From an uncultured Carboxylicivirga sp. (GTDB taxonomy: Bacteria > Bacteroidota > Bacteroidia > Bacteroidales > Marinilabiliaceae): a stretch of DNA of 64,000 nucleotides. The stretch spans positions 124,001 through 188,000 of the forward strand of contig CANNEA010000009.1 in NCBI GenBank assembly GCA_947503525.1, written 5' to 3'. A program made the position numbers and the translations under genes. Below, piece by piece: positions 56,487-64,000 of the stretch; the first letter of the stretch is position 1, and each line of letters starts with the position of its first letter. The notes beneath the pieces are model-generated. The model worked only from the letters and a program-made list of their open reading frames with translations, was not told the origin of the DNA and did not search any database.

Positions 56487-56493
56487 TATTCCG

Positions 56494-57318
56494 ATGAAAA
56501 AAGAAACAAGGATTACTGAAGCATCATCTGAATTTGATAATTTAGACCAGTTGCCACTCAATGAATTATTGGAGCACATCAATAACGAAGATGCCAAAGT
56601 TCATCTTGCAGTGCATTCGGCAATTCCACAAATTGAAAAACTTATTGTGGAAGTACTTTATAGAATGAAAAATGGTGGGCGATTATTTTACATTGGAGCA
56701 GGAACAAGTGGAAGACTTGGTGTATTGGATGCTTCAGAATTACCTCCAACCTTTGGTGTAAACTCAGACATGGTTATTGGCTTAATAGCAGGTGGTGACA
56801 TTGCATTGCGATCTGCAGTTGAAAATGCTGAAGATGACCCAAATAAAGCCTGGGAAGAGCTATTGGTCTATAACATTACTAATAATGACTCGCTTATTGG
56901 GATAGCCGCTTCCGGAACCACACCTTATGTGATTGGGGGTATTGAGCATGCGCGCAAAAATGGTGTTTTGACAGGATGTATTACCTGTAATCAAAATAGT
57001 CCTATTGCTCAAGCGGCTGAATTTCCAATTGAAGCCACTGTTGGTCCTGAAATAATTACCGGCAGTACACGTATGAAATCCGGCACAGCTCAAAAGATGA
57101 TTCTGAATATGATCACCACTAGCCTGATGGTTAAATTAGGAAGGATTGAAGGCAATAAAATGGTGAATATGCAGCTTACTAACCAAAAGCTTATTGATAG
57201 AGGAACACAAATGATTTGCGATGAATTAAAGATCGATTCTGAATCTGCCCGAAACCTGTTACTTAAATATGTATCGGTTAAAAAGACAATTGATGCATAC
57301 AAAAAAAGGGATAGCTAA
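56494..57318 (+). CDS. murQ: N-acetylmuramic acid 6-phosphate etherase MurQ
   Basis: Cleaves the lactyl ether of MurNAc 6-phosphate to GlcNAc 6-phosphate and lactate. 274 residues with the SIS fold: 'LFYIGAGTSGRLGVLDASELPPTFG' region with the active-site Glu in 'SELPP', 'ENAEDDPNKAWEEL', 'GIAASGTTPYVIGGIEHAR', and 'TGSTRMKSGTAQKMILNMITTSLMVKLG' region. It defines the surrounding cluster as wall-sugar salvage. Its last codons form part of the terminator of the convergent trxB gene. Confidence 0.97.
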   Translation: MKKETRITEASSEFDNLDQLPLNELLEHINNEDAKVHLAVHSAIPQIEKLIVEVLYRMKNGGRLFYIGAGTSGRLGVLDASELPPTFGVNSDMVIGLIAGGDIALRSAVENAEDDPNKAWEELLVYNITNNDSLIGIAASGTTPYVIGGIEHARKNGVLTGCITCNQNSPIAQAAEFPIEATVGPEIITGSTRMKSGTAQKMILNMITTSLMVKLGRIEGNKMVNMQLTNQKLIDRGTQMICDELKIDSESARNLLLKYVSVKKTIDAYKKRDS

Positions 57319-57328
57319 GCCATCCCTT
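57299..57328 (-). terminator. Terminator of trxB overlapping the murQ 3' end
   Basis: AAGGGAT (57306-57312) and ATCCCTT (57322-57328) form a 7-bp stem; on the minus strand it is followed by seven T that lie inside the murQ lysine codons. It spans the murQ stop codon. Confidence 0.65.
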
Positions 57329-57349
57329 CCAATATATTTCATCATCTAG

Positions 57350-58351
57350 TTATTCTTGTTCAGCTAAGAAACGCTCAGCGTCGATTGCAGCCATACATCC
57401 CGAACCAGCAGCAGTTACCGCCTGACGATATTGATCATCCTGAACATCTCCACAAGCAAATACGCCTGGCACATTTGTCTTAGAAGTTCCTGGTACAGTT
57501 TGAATATATCCAACCTCATCTGTATCAATATAATCCTTAAATATATCTGAATTCGGTTTGTGACCAATGCCCAAGAAAAATCCGTCTATAGCAATTTTCA
57601 CTTCCTCCTCTTCAGGTGTACCCATATTCTTAACTAAGGTAGCGCCTTCAACTACACCATCGCCGAATAAACCTTTGGTTTGATGTTTCCAAAGAATTTC
57701 AATATTCTCCTGCTTCATCGCTCTATCCTGCATTACTTTGGAAGCACGGAAAACATCACGACGAACAATTAAATATACTTTCTTACATAAGCCTGCTAAA
57801 TACAAGGCTTCTTCAAGTGCAGTATCACCTCCACCAACTACGGCAACATCTTTGCCTCTGTAGAAGAATCCATCACATGTTGCACAAGCTGATACACCTG
57901 AACCAGCATATTTGGTTTCATCAGGTATACCCAAATATTTAGCTGTAGCACCGGTAGCAATTATCAATGCCTCCGCTTCTATAACCTTATTATCGTCAAT
58001 TGTTACTTTATATGGTCGCTGAGATAAATCAGCGGCAGTAGCCATACCAAAACGAATATCAGTACCAAAACGCGCTGCCTGCTTCTTGATATCTTCCATC
58101 ATTTCCGGACCTGTTACACCGGATGGGTATCCAGGGTAGTTTTCAACCTCAGTGGTGGTTGTTAATTGACCACCTGGTTGCAATCCTTCATACATTACCG
58201 GACTAAGATTTGCACGTGCTGCATAAATAGCAGCAGTATATCCTGCAGGTCCTGAACCGACTATCAGCACCTTTACTTTTTCTACTTCACCCATATCTTT
58301 ATTTTGATTATCTGGAGCATTAAGATCCTCCATTTGTCCAAACAGAGCCAT
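57350..58351 (-). CDS. trxB: Thioredoxin reductase
   Basis: FAD- and NADPH-dependent enzyme that reduces thioredoxin. 333 residues: FAD-binding 'VLIVGSGPAGYTAAIYAARANL', redox-active 'CATCDGFFYRG' (CxxC), NADPH-binding 'VAVVGGGDTALEEALYLAG', and 'VPGVFACGDVQDDQYRQAVTAAGSGCMAAIDAERFL' region. The first 25 residues are an unconserved extension; the ATG at 58351 is kept because a clear promoter places the transcript start about 27 bases upstream, though 58294 ('MGEVEKVKVLIVG') is also possible. Partner thioredoxins are at 19747-20621. Confidence 0.96.
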   Translation of the reverse strand: MALFGQMEDLNAPDNQNKDMGEVEKVKVLIVGSGPAGYTAAIYAARANLSPVMYEGLQPGGQLTTTTEVENYPGYPSGVTGPEMMEDIKKQAARFGTDIRFGMATAADLSQRPYKVTIDDNKVIEAEALIIATGATAKYLGIPDETKYAGSGVSACATCDGFFYRGKDVAVVGGGDTALEEALYLAGLCKKVYLIVRRDVFRASKVMQDRAMKQENIEILWKHQTKGLFGDGVVEGATLVKNMGTPEEEEVKIAIDGFFLGIGHKPNSDIFKDYIDTDEVGYIQTVPGTSKTNVPGVFACGDVQDDQYRQAVTAAGSGCMAAIDAERFLAEQE

Positions 58352-58384
58352 AATATCTATATATTAATATTTATAAATAAGTTT

Positions 58385-58416
58385 CAAAACTACTAATTTT
58401 CACAGCATACATCAAA
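58385..58416 (-). promoter_or_regulatory. Bacteroidetes-type promoter of trxB
   Basis: On the minus strand TTTG (58416-58413), 20 bases, TAGTTTTG (58392-58385), matching both consensus elements. Confidence 0.8.
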
Positions 58417-58509
58417 ATTTATACCGTATATGAAAATATGATTTTCTTCAAGAATTCCCTGACATAAAATCCGCCTATCTGACAAATTAACATTAAAATT
58501 GATACAGAG

Positions 58510-59451
58510 CTATTTATGTAACACAATTGAATCTGAATCAAACGACATACCTGAAACCAAACCTAGTCCTCCCGACACATTATTATGGATACGGACCGGA
58601 TCGAATATTGGCAATCCCTCATAGAAACCATCGTAACCAGCTGATATTATTTTTGTTCTAAAATAAGAATAATAATCTTCGGTGTGATGATACAGATACA
58701 AGGATATTTTTATTTTGTTTTCGTAATAATCAAAATATAAATAATCGGCAGGGATATTAGCGGTAATGGTATATGAATATCCATTTATTAACTGATCGGA
58801 GAACAAGCCTTGAAAATCGAGTCCTTGTAGTAAGCTACCTCCCTGATCTTTTTGAAGAAATACAGGATCCTCTTTTTTATATTCGATTACTTCTCTCGTA
58901 TAATAAGGATCTCCGGCAAGTTGCCCCCAACCTTCCCTTACCAGAAAGAGTTGATAATAATTAGCTTCATCCGCCGGATCAGAAAATGTAATTCTGGCTT
59001 TAAGATACTGTTCTTTTACACCATCCGAAATATTCGCAAAAATACTGGATGTATCCGTATTGGTAATTGGAATAATATTCGGCAAGAAAGTCTCAACTTT
59101 GACAGTATCTCCATCACGCTCAAAAGCCTCAATAGAAATAGTGTCTCCGGCTCGGAAAACAAATTCTTTCCAATTACTCCATATGGTATCCGAAGGAAAA
59201 ATGTATGTACCCTGATTTAAACCATTAATCGACAACCTAAACCTTCCATTTTCAATTTGTTTGTAGTTAGGTACCGACAAAATACTTTGGCTCTTACTGA
59301 AATGGATATTAAGTGCACTATCCGGATACATAAAAGAATACAATACCAGTCGGTCAGGCTGTGTATTTAATTCAATCTCGATATCCTTTTCACAAGACGT
59401 AATAAGGATGACAAGCATCGAAATGAATAATATATACTTTAGCAGACTCAT
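58510..59451 (-). CDS. DUF4249 lipoprotein
   Basis: 313-residue predicted lipoprotein ('LVILITSCEKDIEIEL'), all-beta, of the DUF4249 family. The opening 'LNTQPDRLVLYSFMYPDSALNIHFSKSQSIL' region and the end 'IHNNVSGGLGLVSGMSFDSDSI' are typical. Members are always encoded just behind TonB receptors of this type, as here (13 bp), and probably cap or assist the receptor on the cell surface, by analogy with SusD. The substrate is unknown. Last gene of the sigma/FecR operon. Confidence 0.88.
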   Translation of the reverse strand: MSLLKYILFISMLVILITSCEKDIEIELNTQPDRLVLYSFMYPDSALNIHFSKSQSILSVPNYKQIENGRFRLSINGLNQGTYIFPSDTIWSNWKEFVFRAGDTISIEAFERDGDTVKVETFLPNIIPITNTDTSSIFANISDGVKEQYLKARITFSDPADEANYYQLFLVREGWGQLAGDPYYTREVIEYKKEDPVFLQKDQGGSLLQGLDFQGLFSDQLINGYSYTITANIPADYLYFDYYENKIKISLYLYHHTEDYYSYFRTKIISAGYDGFYEGLPIFDPVRIHNNVSGGLGLVSGMSFDSDSIVLHK

Positions 59452-59464
59452 ATTCTATTTTATA

Positions 59465-62116
59465 TTAAAACCTAATTGTAAAACGCGCATAAGGTATAGG
59501 AAAAGGAAACAAACTAAATTGCTTAAGCGAGCGTTGAACTTCACCTGTTTCTGTCTCCGTATCCGAAAAGTAGAGAAAGAATGGATTTTGCCTACCATAT
59601 GTATTCATAACTCCAAAACTCCACATTCTACTCCCATAATTGGTTTCTTTCTTAAAGTTAACACCTACATCCAAACGATGAAAATTAGGCATTCTATACC
59701 CATTTCTTTCGCTTATAAATTGATTATAATTCGAATTAAATGGTTTCTCAGCAGTTGGTAAATCGGGTGCGTAATACTTTGTTTCGGGTAAAGTAATAGG
59801 ATTTCCAGTTCCAAAGGTCCATGTTCCGCTTAAATCAACCCTATTGCTAATTTTGTATAGCGCATAAATAGATAAATCATGCGTTCGATCAAAATCAGCA
59901 GGAAATTCATTTCCATTGTTCAACTCATCGAATTGATTTACAGACTTGGAATAAGTATAGCCCATCCACCCTGAAAGATCACCAGTTTTTTTATGAAGCA
60001 AAATTTCAATCCCTTGCGAAACACCGTTACCACTGGTTAGTTTATCTTCCCAATTGGATGAGAAATCAAAATATCCGGCAGATTCTTTATACGACAATAT
60101 ATCTTTAAAGATTTTATAATATCCCTCTAAGGATAAACTAAAACCATTGGCAAATTCGTATTCAATTCCTAAAGCTGCCTGTTGCGCTCTCATGGGTTTA
60201 ATAGCATCAGATACGGGTAGCCATAGATCTGTTGGCATAGCCACTGAAGCTGTGCGAAGCAAATGCATATATTGTGTCATGTGACTATAGGCGGCCTTGA
60301 AGGATAAATTATCATCAACTAAAAACCTGGCAGATAATCGAGGCTCCGCTGACCAATAATGCTTACTTTCGGTTTGAAACAAAGAAAAATGCCCTCCAAT
60401 ATTCACTTTAATCTTATCAGATAAATTAAAGTCATCTTCAAGATACATTCGTAATTCTGGTCTATATAATTTATTACCTCCAAACGTTGTATCGATTGGC
60501 TCTCCACTAGATATTTCCTGAAACAAGACATCAATTCCAGGATAAAAAGAATGAGCTGTTAAGTTAGCTCCGAATCGCAAATAGTGATTAGGTGAGGGTA
60601 AATAATCAAAATCAATTTTAGCGCTATAATCTCTAATACCACTGTAATAATTCTGATTTCCAACACTCCACGCACCATCTGTTTGATAATTTAGTTTCTG
60701 CTGAATAAAAAAACGGTAGTCACTATAACTAAGTGTTAGATTGGAAAACATTTTATTTCCAAAAATATGATTCCAACGAGATGAAAAAACATAGTTTTTC
60801 CAACCCACTTCACTTTCATCAAAGGTTTTAAAACTCTGTGCTTGAGTTCCTACATCAGCTTGCCCTATTTCCACAACCTGCTCATTATACTGCAGTCCAT
60901 ATTGATCTTTACCCGCATAAGCACTAAAAAATAGTCGATCATTGTCAGACAGTCGAAAATTAAATTTTGAATTAAAATCATAAAAGTAGAATCGGCTTTT
61001 ATCAACTTCATCAAACTGCAACAAGCTTGTGAATAAATCTAAGTACGTTCTACGAAATGACATTGAGAAAGAAGATTTATCCTTGCTAATCGGTCCTTCA
61101 AAGGCTATTCGGCTGGATAGAATTCCAATACTGGCCACTCCTTTGTGTTTCTCCCTATTGCCGTCGTACATACGAATATCTACAACCGATGATAAGCGCC
61201 CCCCATAACGGGCGGGAAAACCACCTTTTACTACACTTACATGATTTACTGCATCGGCATTAAAAATGGAAAAAAAACCAAGAAGATGACCAACATTATA
61301 TACCGGCACATCATCCATTAGAACTAAATTCTGATCAGGTCCACCTCCTCTAACATACAATTCACTTAGGCCTTCACCCCCACTCTGAATACCCGGTAAT
61401 AATTGAATACTCTTAACAATATCCACTTCACCTAAAAAAACAGGCACATTTTTAATTTGCTCAATAGGCACATCAATTGTCCCGGTACGTGTGCTTTTAA
61501 CCTTATTCGGCACTTTAGAACGAACAACAGCCACTTCAGCAAGATCGGCAGATGATTTGAGATTAAAATGTATAACGGTATCTGATTGCAAGTTTATGAT
61601 GATATCCTGCGATTCATAACCCACATAAGAACAACTCAATTGTAAAAATCCAGATGGTAAGGAAATACTGTAAAATCCAAAGTTGTTACTTACAGTTCCT
61701 AATAATTGTTCGGGATCATAAACATTAGCTTGAATTAATGATTCTTTTGATTTCGAATCACGAATAAATCCTCGGACCACATACTTACCTGGAATACCAG
61801 TATATGGTTCAATTATAATTTTGTTCCCTCTTACCAGAAAATTTGATGGGCAGTTAATAAATAGTTCGTTTAAAATTTCGCGGACAGATGCAGACTGTTT
61901 GCTTAATGTAACTTCATCCTCAAAACATAATTTATTACTAAAACTAAAAATAATCCCTTTTTGATCTTCTATTTCTTTAAGAAAGGCCTCAGTGGAAGAT
62001 GTTTTAGATTCAAGTTCAACGAAATCATATAACACATTTTGCCCTTTCGTATGATTAGCCATCATAAGAAAGAGCAAAACAATTAAATTTCTAAATATTT
62101 TATTGAGTCGAGGCAT
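59465..62116 (-). CDS. TonB-dependent receptor with N-terminal STN signalling domain
   Basis: 883-residue outer-membrane receptor. After the signal peptide ('LIVLLFLMMANHTKGQ') come an STN domain (about 30-105, 'LKEIEDQKGIIFSFSNKLCFEDEVTLSKQSASVREIL' region), a carboxypeptidase-regulatory-like domain (about 112-195), the plug ('LPGIQSGGEGLSELYVRGGGPDQNLVLMDDVPVYN' region) and the barrel ending 'IPYARFTIRF'. The STN domain usually contacts a FecR-type anti-sigma factor, which is encoded 21 bp upstream; together they form a surface-signalling transporter. The cargo, by family, could be metal chelate, peptide or glycan; it cannot be told. Confidence 0.95.
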   Translation of the reverse strand: MPRLNKIFRNLIVLLFLMMANHTKGQNVLYDFVELESKTSSTEAFLKEIEDQKGIIFSFSNKLCFEDEVTLSKQSASVREILNELFINCPSNFLVRGNKIIIEPYTGIPGKYVVRGFIRDSKSKESLIQANVYDPEQLLGTVSNNFGFYSISLPSGFLQLSCSYVGYESQDIIINLQSDTVIHFNLKSSADLAEVAVVRSKVPNKVKSTRTGTIDVPIEQIKNVPVFLGEVDIVKSIQLLPGIQSGGEGLSELYVRGGGPDQNLVLMDDVPVYNVGHLLGFFSIFNADAVNHVSVVKGGFPARYGGRLSSVVDIRMYDGNREKHKGVASIGILSSRIAFEGPISKDKSSFSMSFRRTYLDLFTSLLQFDEVDKSRFYFYDFNSKFNFRLSDNDRLFFSAYAGKDQYGLQYNEQVVEIGQADVGTQAQSFKTFDESEVGWKNYVFSSRWNHIFGNKMFSNLTLSYSDYRFFIQQKLNYQTDGAWSVGNQNYYSGIRDYSAKIDFDYLPSPNHYLRFGANLTAHSFYPGIDVLFQEISSGEPIDTTFGGNKLYRPELRMYLEDDFNLSDKIKVNIGGHFSLFQTESKHYWSAEPRLSARFLVDDNLSFKAAYSHMTQYMHLLRTASVAMPTDLWLPVSDAIKPMRAQQAALGIEYEFANGFSLSLEGYYKIFKDILSYKESAGYFDFSSNWEDKLTSGNGVSQGIEILLHKKTGDLSGWMGYTYSKSVNQFDELNNGNEFPADFDRTHDLSIYALYKISNRVDLSGTWTFGTGNPITLPETKYYAPDLPTAEKPFNSNYNQFISERNGYRMPNFHRLDVGVNFKKETNYGSRMWSFGVMNTYGRQNPFFLYFSDTETETGEVQRSLKQFSLFPFPIPYARFTIRF

Positions 62117-62137
62117 TTTAATTAATCAACTCCGAAT

Positions 62138-63118
62138 TTAATCAGAGATGACCAATTTGTTACCATCAAGAGTGAAGTTTTTATCAAAATGAATTCGAAG
62201 TTCTACCAAAACCTCTTCCAGACTAGGAGAATTAAATTTAGTGGTGATCACGCGATCAACAACCTGCGTCTTATTATCTATCGATTCTATTTCCGTAAAA
62301 TGATCAAGTAATGTTTCCATTACTTCAGTCAAATTCGCCTTATCAAATTCAATTAAACCTGTGCGCCACGACATATTATTGCTTGGAAGTTTTTCCGACT
62401 TAACAATTACACCATTTCTATAAACAGCACTCTCATTTTTAATCAATTCAAGTTGTTGATTATCGGTTGAAAACAGAACTTTTCCTTCGGTAACAATCAA
62501 TGTGACTTCACCGTTACTTTTATCTTCTTCCAAATAAAATGCAGTTCCCAAAACTCTAACCTTAGTTTCGCCTACATTAACAACAAAAGGTTTATTAGGA
62601 TTTTTGGTCACCTTAAAATAGCCTTCCCCTTCAAGTGAAAGTGAGCGTTCCGCACCTTTAAAGTTTCGTTTATAAACCAATTCACTATTTGCATTCAGAT
62701 CTACAATTGAATGATCTGGCAAAGTAATTTTTTCAATAGTATTAGATGACTCATAAGCCACCCATTTACCAAAACCAGGTGTTGTTTGGTATAAAGTAAA
62801 AACAAGACTTATTGCCAAAAAAGGCAATAGAATTGCTGCAATATTTTTTAGACTGATGAAGCTCTTAGCTGATAATTGTCTTTCATTGATAAAACCTACT
62901 TTTTTTGCGAAAAGTTCGTAGTCCTCATCAACATTAACAGCATCAAATGCCATGAAATTTTCTGAGTTACCCCATATTTCACGTACTTGATTATAGTAAG
63001 TTTTATTGTCCTCCGAATCTTCAATCCACGCTTCTAACGTTTGCAAGTCAGATGCATTTAAAGATTCAGTAAGTTGCCTTACTATTAGTTCATCAATATT
63101 TTCTGAATTCTTATTCAT
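62138..63118 (-). CDS. FecR-family anti-sigma factor
   Basis: 326-residue single-pass inner-membrane protein. The cytoplasmic N-terminus (about 1-85, 'LIVRQLTESLNASDLQTLEAWIEDSEDN' region) would hold the sigma factor; the membrane helix is 'NIAAILLPFLAISLVFTLY'; the periplasmic FecR domain ('ITLPDHSIVDLNANSELVYKRNFKGAERSLSLEGEGYFKV' region) and the C-terminal DUF4974 domain ('LDHFTEIESIDNK' ... 'LDGNKLVIS') follow and would touch the receptor STN domain. It lies 6 bp behind a small ORF and 21 bp before the receptor gene. Confidence 0.95.
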   Translation of the reverse strand: MNKNSENIDELIVRQLTESLNASDLQTLEAWIEDSEDNKTYYNQVREIWGNSENFMAFDAVNVDEDYELFAKKVGFINERQLSAKSFISLKNIAAILLPFLAISLVFTLYQTTPGFGKWVAYESSNTIEKITLPDHSIVDLNANSELVYKRNFKGAERSLSLEGEGYFKVTKNPNKPFVVNVGETKVRVLGTAFYLEEDKSNGEVTLIVTEGKVLFSTDNQQLELIKNESAVYRNGVIVKSEKLPSNNMSWRTGLIEFDKANLTEVMETLLDHFTEIESIDNKTQVVDRVITTKFNSPSLEEVLVELRIHFDKNFTLDGNKLVISD

Positions 63119-63124
63119 ATATGC

Positions 63125-63298
63125 TTAATGAAATTCCATCATGCCAAATAAATTTGGCGCTTCTTCTTCTGTTTTCTTAGTTTGCACAGCAACTTCTTGC
63201 TTTTCTTCAACTTTCTTTATTTCATCAACCTGTGCTTTTGCCTGATCTTCATCAACAGGTGAAAATAATTCCGCTAAGATTTGAAAAATAAATTCCAT
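63125..63298 (-). CDS. Small acidic/charged protein between ECF sigma and FecR genes
   Basis: 57 residues from the ATG at 63298 (a longer frame from 63337 lacks a good start context). An amphipathic hydrophobic N-terminus ('MEFIFQILAELFSPV') is followed by a Lys/Glu-rich, probably helical middle and an unusual end 'APNLFGMMEFH'. It fills most of the gap between the sigma-factor and FecR genes on the same strand, 6 bp before FecR. I do not recognise it; the coding call rests on position, start and composition. Confidence 0.55.
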   Translation of the reverse strand: MEFIFQILAELFSPVDEDQAKAQVDEIKKVEEKQEVAVQTKKTEEEAPNLFGMMEFH

Positions 63299-63386
63299 AC
63301 TAGTTAGGTTTAATGTTCTACAATATGCCCAATGCACTTATTAGACAAACTAAAATAGGAACACACGTATTCCATTATTAAAAAAG

Positions 63387-63974
63387 TTAGTTTAGCCACA
63401 ATAAGTACATAAACCACATGATAGCATTATAATAACTTGCTAATTGTTTTCTTAAAACTTTTAGCGCTTTACTTATTTGTGTCTCTACAGTTCGTTTCGA
63501 CAAATTTAATTCATCAGCTATTTGCTGGTTTGGTGTTCCATCAAATCGACTCATCTCAAAAATCTTTCGACATTGGTCGGGCAAAGACTTAACCACGTCG
63601 TATATTTTATGCTCTAACTCTGTCTCCTGAAGTTTATCTTCAACATAACTTTCTTCATTCTTTTTATCAACAAAAATATTTGCATGATGATCACGTCTAA
63701 TCTGACTATGTTTTAATTGATTAAGACACCTGTTTCTTACCGACTGGTACATATGTGCCTTTAGCGATGTGTGAATATTAAGGGTCTTTCTTTTTTCGTA
63801 AAACCCAACAATTACATCTTGAACAAGGTCGCGGGCAAGATCATCATCAACAACAACTTTACGGGCAAATACAACTAATTGGGCGTAATAAACCTGAAAA
63901 AGAGCTTTAAAAGCGGATTCCTCTCCTTTTTTAATCCCTTCAATAATCCATTTATCGTCCAATTCTTTCGTCAT
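63387..63974 (-). CDS. ECF RNA polymerase sigma factor (FecI-like)
   Basis: 195 residues. Sigma region 2 (about 20-90: 'AFKALFQVYYAQLVVFARKVV', 'DLARDLVQDVIVGFYEKR', 'SLKAHMYQSVRNRCLNQLKH') and region 4 (about 125-180: 'LPDQCRKIFEMSRFDGTPNQQIADELNLSKRTVETQISKALKVL' region) are complete. It belongs to the Bacteroidetes FecI-like ECF group that works with a FecR anti-sigma factor and a STN-type TonB receptor, all encoded downstream in order. The tail 'YYNAIMWFMYLLWLN' is hydrophobic, a common feature of this group. Its promoter lies beyond or at the window edge. Confidence 0.96.
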   Translation of the reverse strand: MTKELDDKWIIEGIKKGEESAFKALFQVYYAQLVVFARKVVVDDDLARDLVQDVIVGFYEKRKTLNIHTSLKAHMYQSVRNRCLNQLKHSQIRRDHHANIFVDKKNEESYVEDKLQETELEHKIYDVVKSLPDQCRKIFEMSRFDGTPNQQIADELNLSKRTVETQISKALKVLRKQLASYYNAIMWFMYLLWLN

Positions 63975-64000
63975 GAATCTGTTTTATACCAATTGGAAGT

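Overview
The window is AT-rich chromosomal DNA from a Bacteroidota bacterium. The evidence is a SusC/SusD pair, TonB receptors with carboxypeptidase-regulatory N-domains, an ECF-sigma/FecR/TonB-receptor/DUF4249 operon, a ReguProp hybrid histidine kinase, and several promoters of the Bacteroidetes type (TTTG, about 19 bases, TAnnTTTG). The mix of free-living polysaccharide genes and a full thiamin pathway would suit an environmental Bacteroidales/Marinilabiliales-like organism; that rank is a guess. I see no rRNA, tRNA, CRISPR array, insertion sequence or prophage.

Layout. (1) 1-11227, minus strand: a cello-oligosaccharide utilisation locus read as Nudix-type regulator, GPH sugar symporter, cellobiose phosphorylase, GH9 lipoprotein endoglucanase, SusC, SusD (cut by the window edge). 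An imperfect 106-bp leader with a hairpin occurs twice, before susC and directly after the GH9 gene. (2) 11858-19622: malate dehydrogenase; a membrane-anchored protein with six 'IPLESWM...W' repeats that I cannot assign; an AI-2E-type permease; a beta-helix lipoprotein overlapping an endonuclease/phosphatase; a SpoU methyltransferase; a CCA-adding enzyme. (3) 19747-26966: tandem thioredoxins, then a TPP riboswitch and thiS-thiC-tenI-like-thiD-thiE-thiG-thiH. (4) 27122-33243: an internally duplicated lipoprotein, an OmpR/EnvZ-type two-component pair, and a TonB receptor behind a second TPP riboswitch (predicted thiamin uptake). Matching 11-bp direct repeats lie about 46-49 bp upstream of both the response-regulator gene and the lipoprotein gene. 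(5) 33372-40895: a ReguProp hybrid kinase without an output HTH, a SYLF-domain protein, a 21-nt-period tandem repeat, and two unassigned genes. (6) 40975-45471: a sortilin/Asp-box lipoprotein and an OprB-like porin. (7) 45538-57318: a peptidoglycan-salvage cluster (GHL10 hydrolase, AmpG-like permease, SpoIID-like enzyme without signal peptide, HIT-like DUF4922 protein, two-domain GT2, amidase with golvesin insertion, and divergently a BadF-type sugar kinase and MurQ). (8) 57350-63974: thioredoxin reductase and the ECF-sigma/small ORF/FecR/TonB receptor/DUF4249 operon.

How the genes work together. The first locus would cut beta-glucan outside the cytoplasm, import cellobiose with a cation, and split it by phosphorolysis to save ATP. 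The thiamin genes form an almost complete de novo pathway (no thiF seen) with a separate riboswitch-controlled receptor. The cluster at 45-57 kb can be read as amidase stripping of peptides, cleavage of denuded glycan, import, phosphorylation, and MurQ lactyl-ether cleavage. The best candidates for undescribed biology are the ESWM-repeat protein, the duplicated susC leader with pair-preserving stem changes, the two-component direct-repeat regulon, the beta-rich insertions in the same loop of two different transporters, and the signal-less SpoIID enzyme of the salvage operon.
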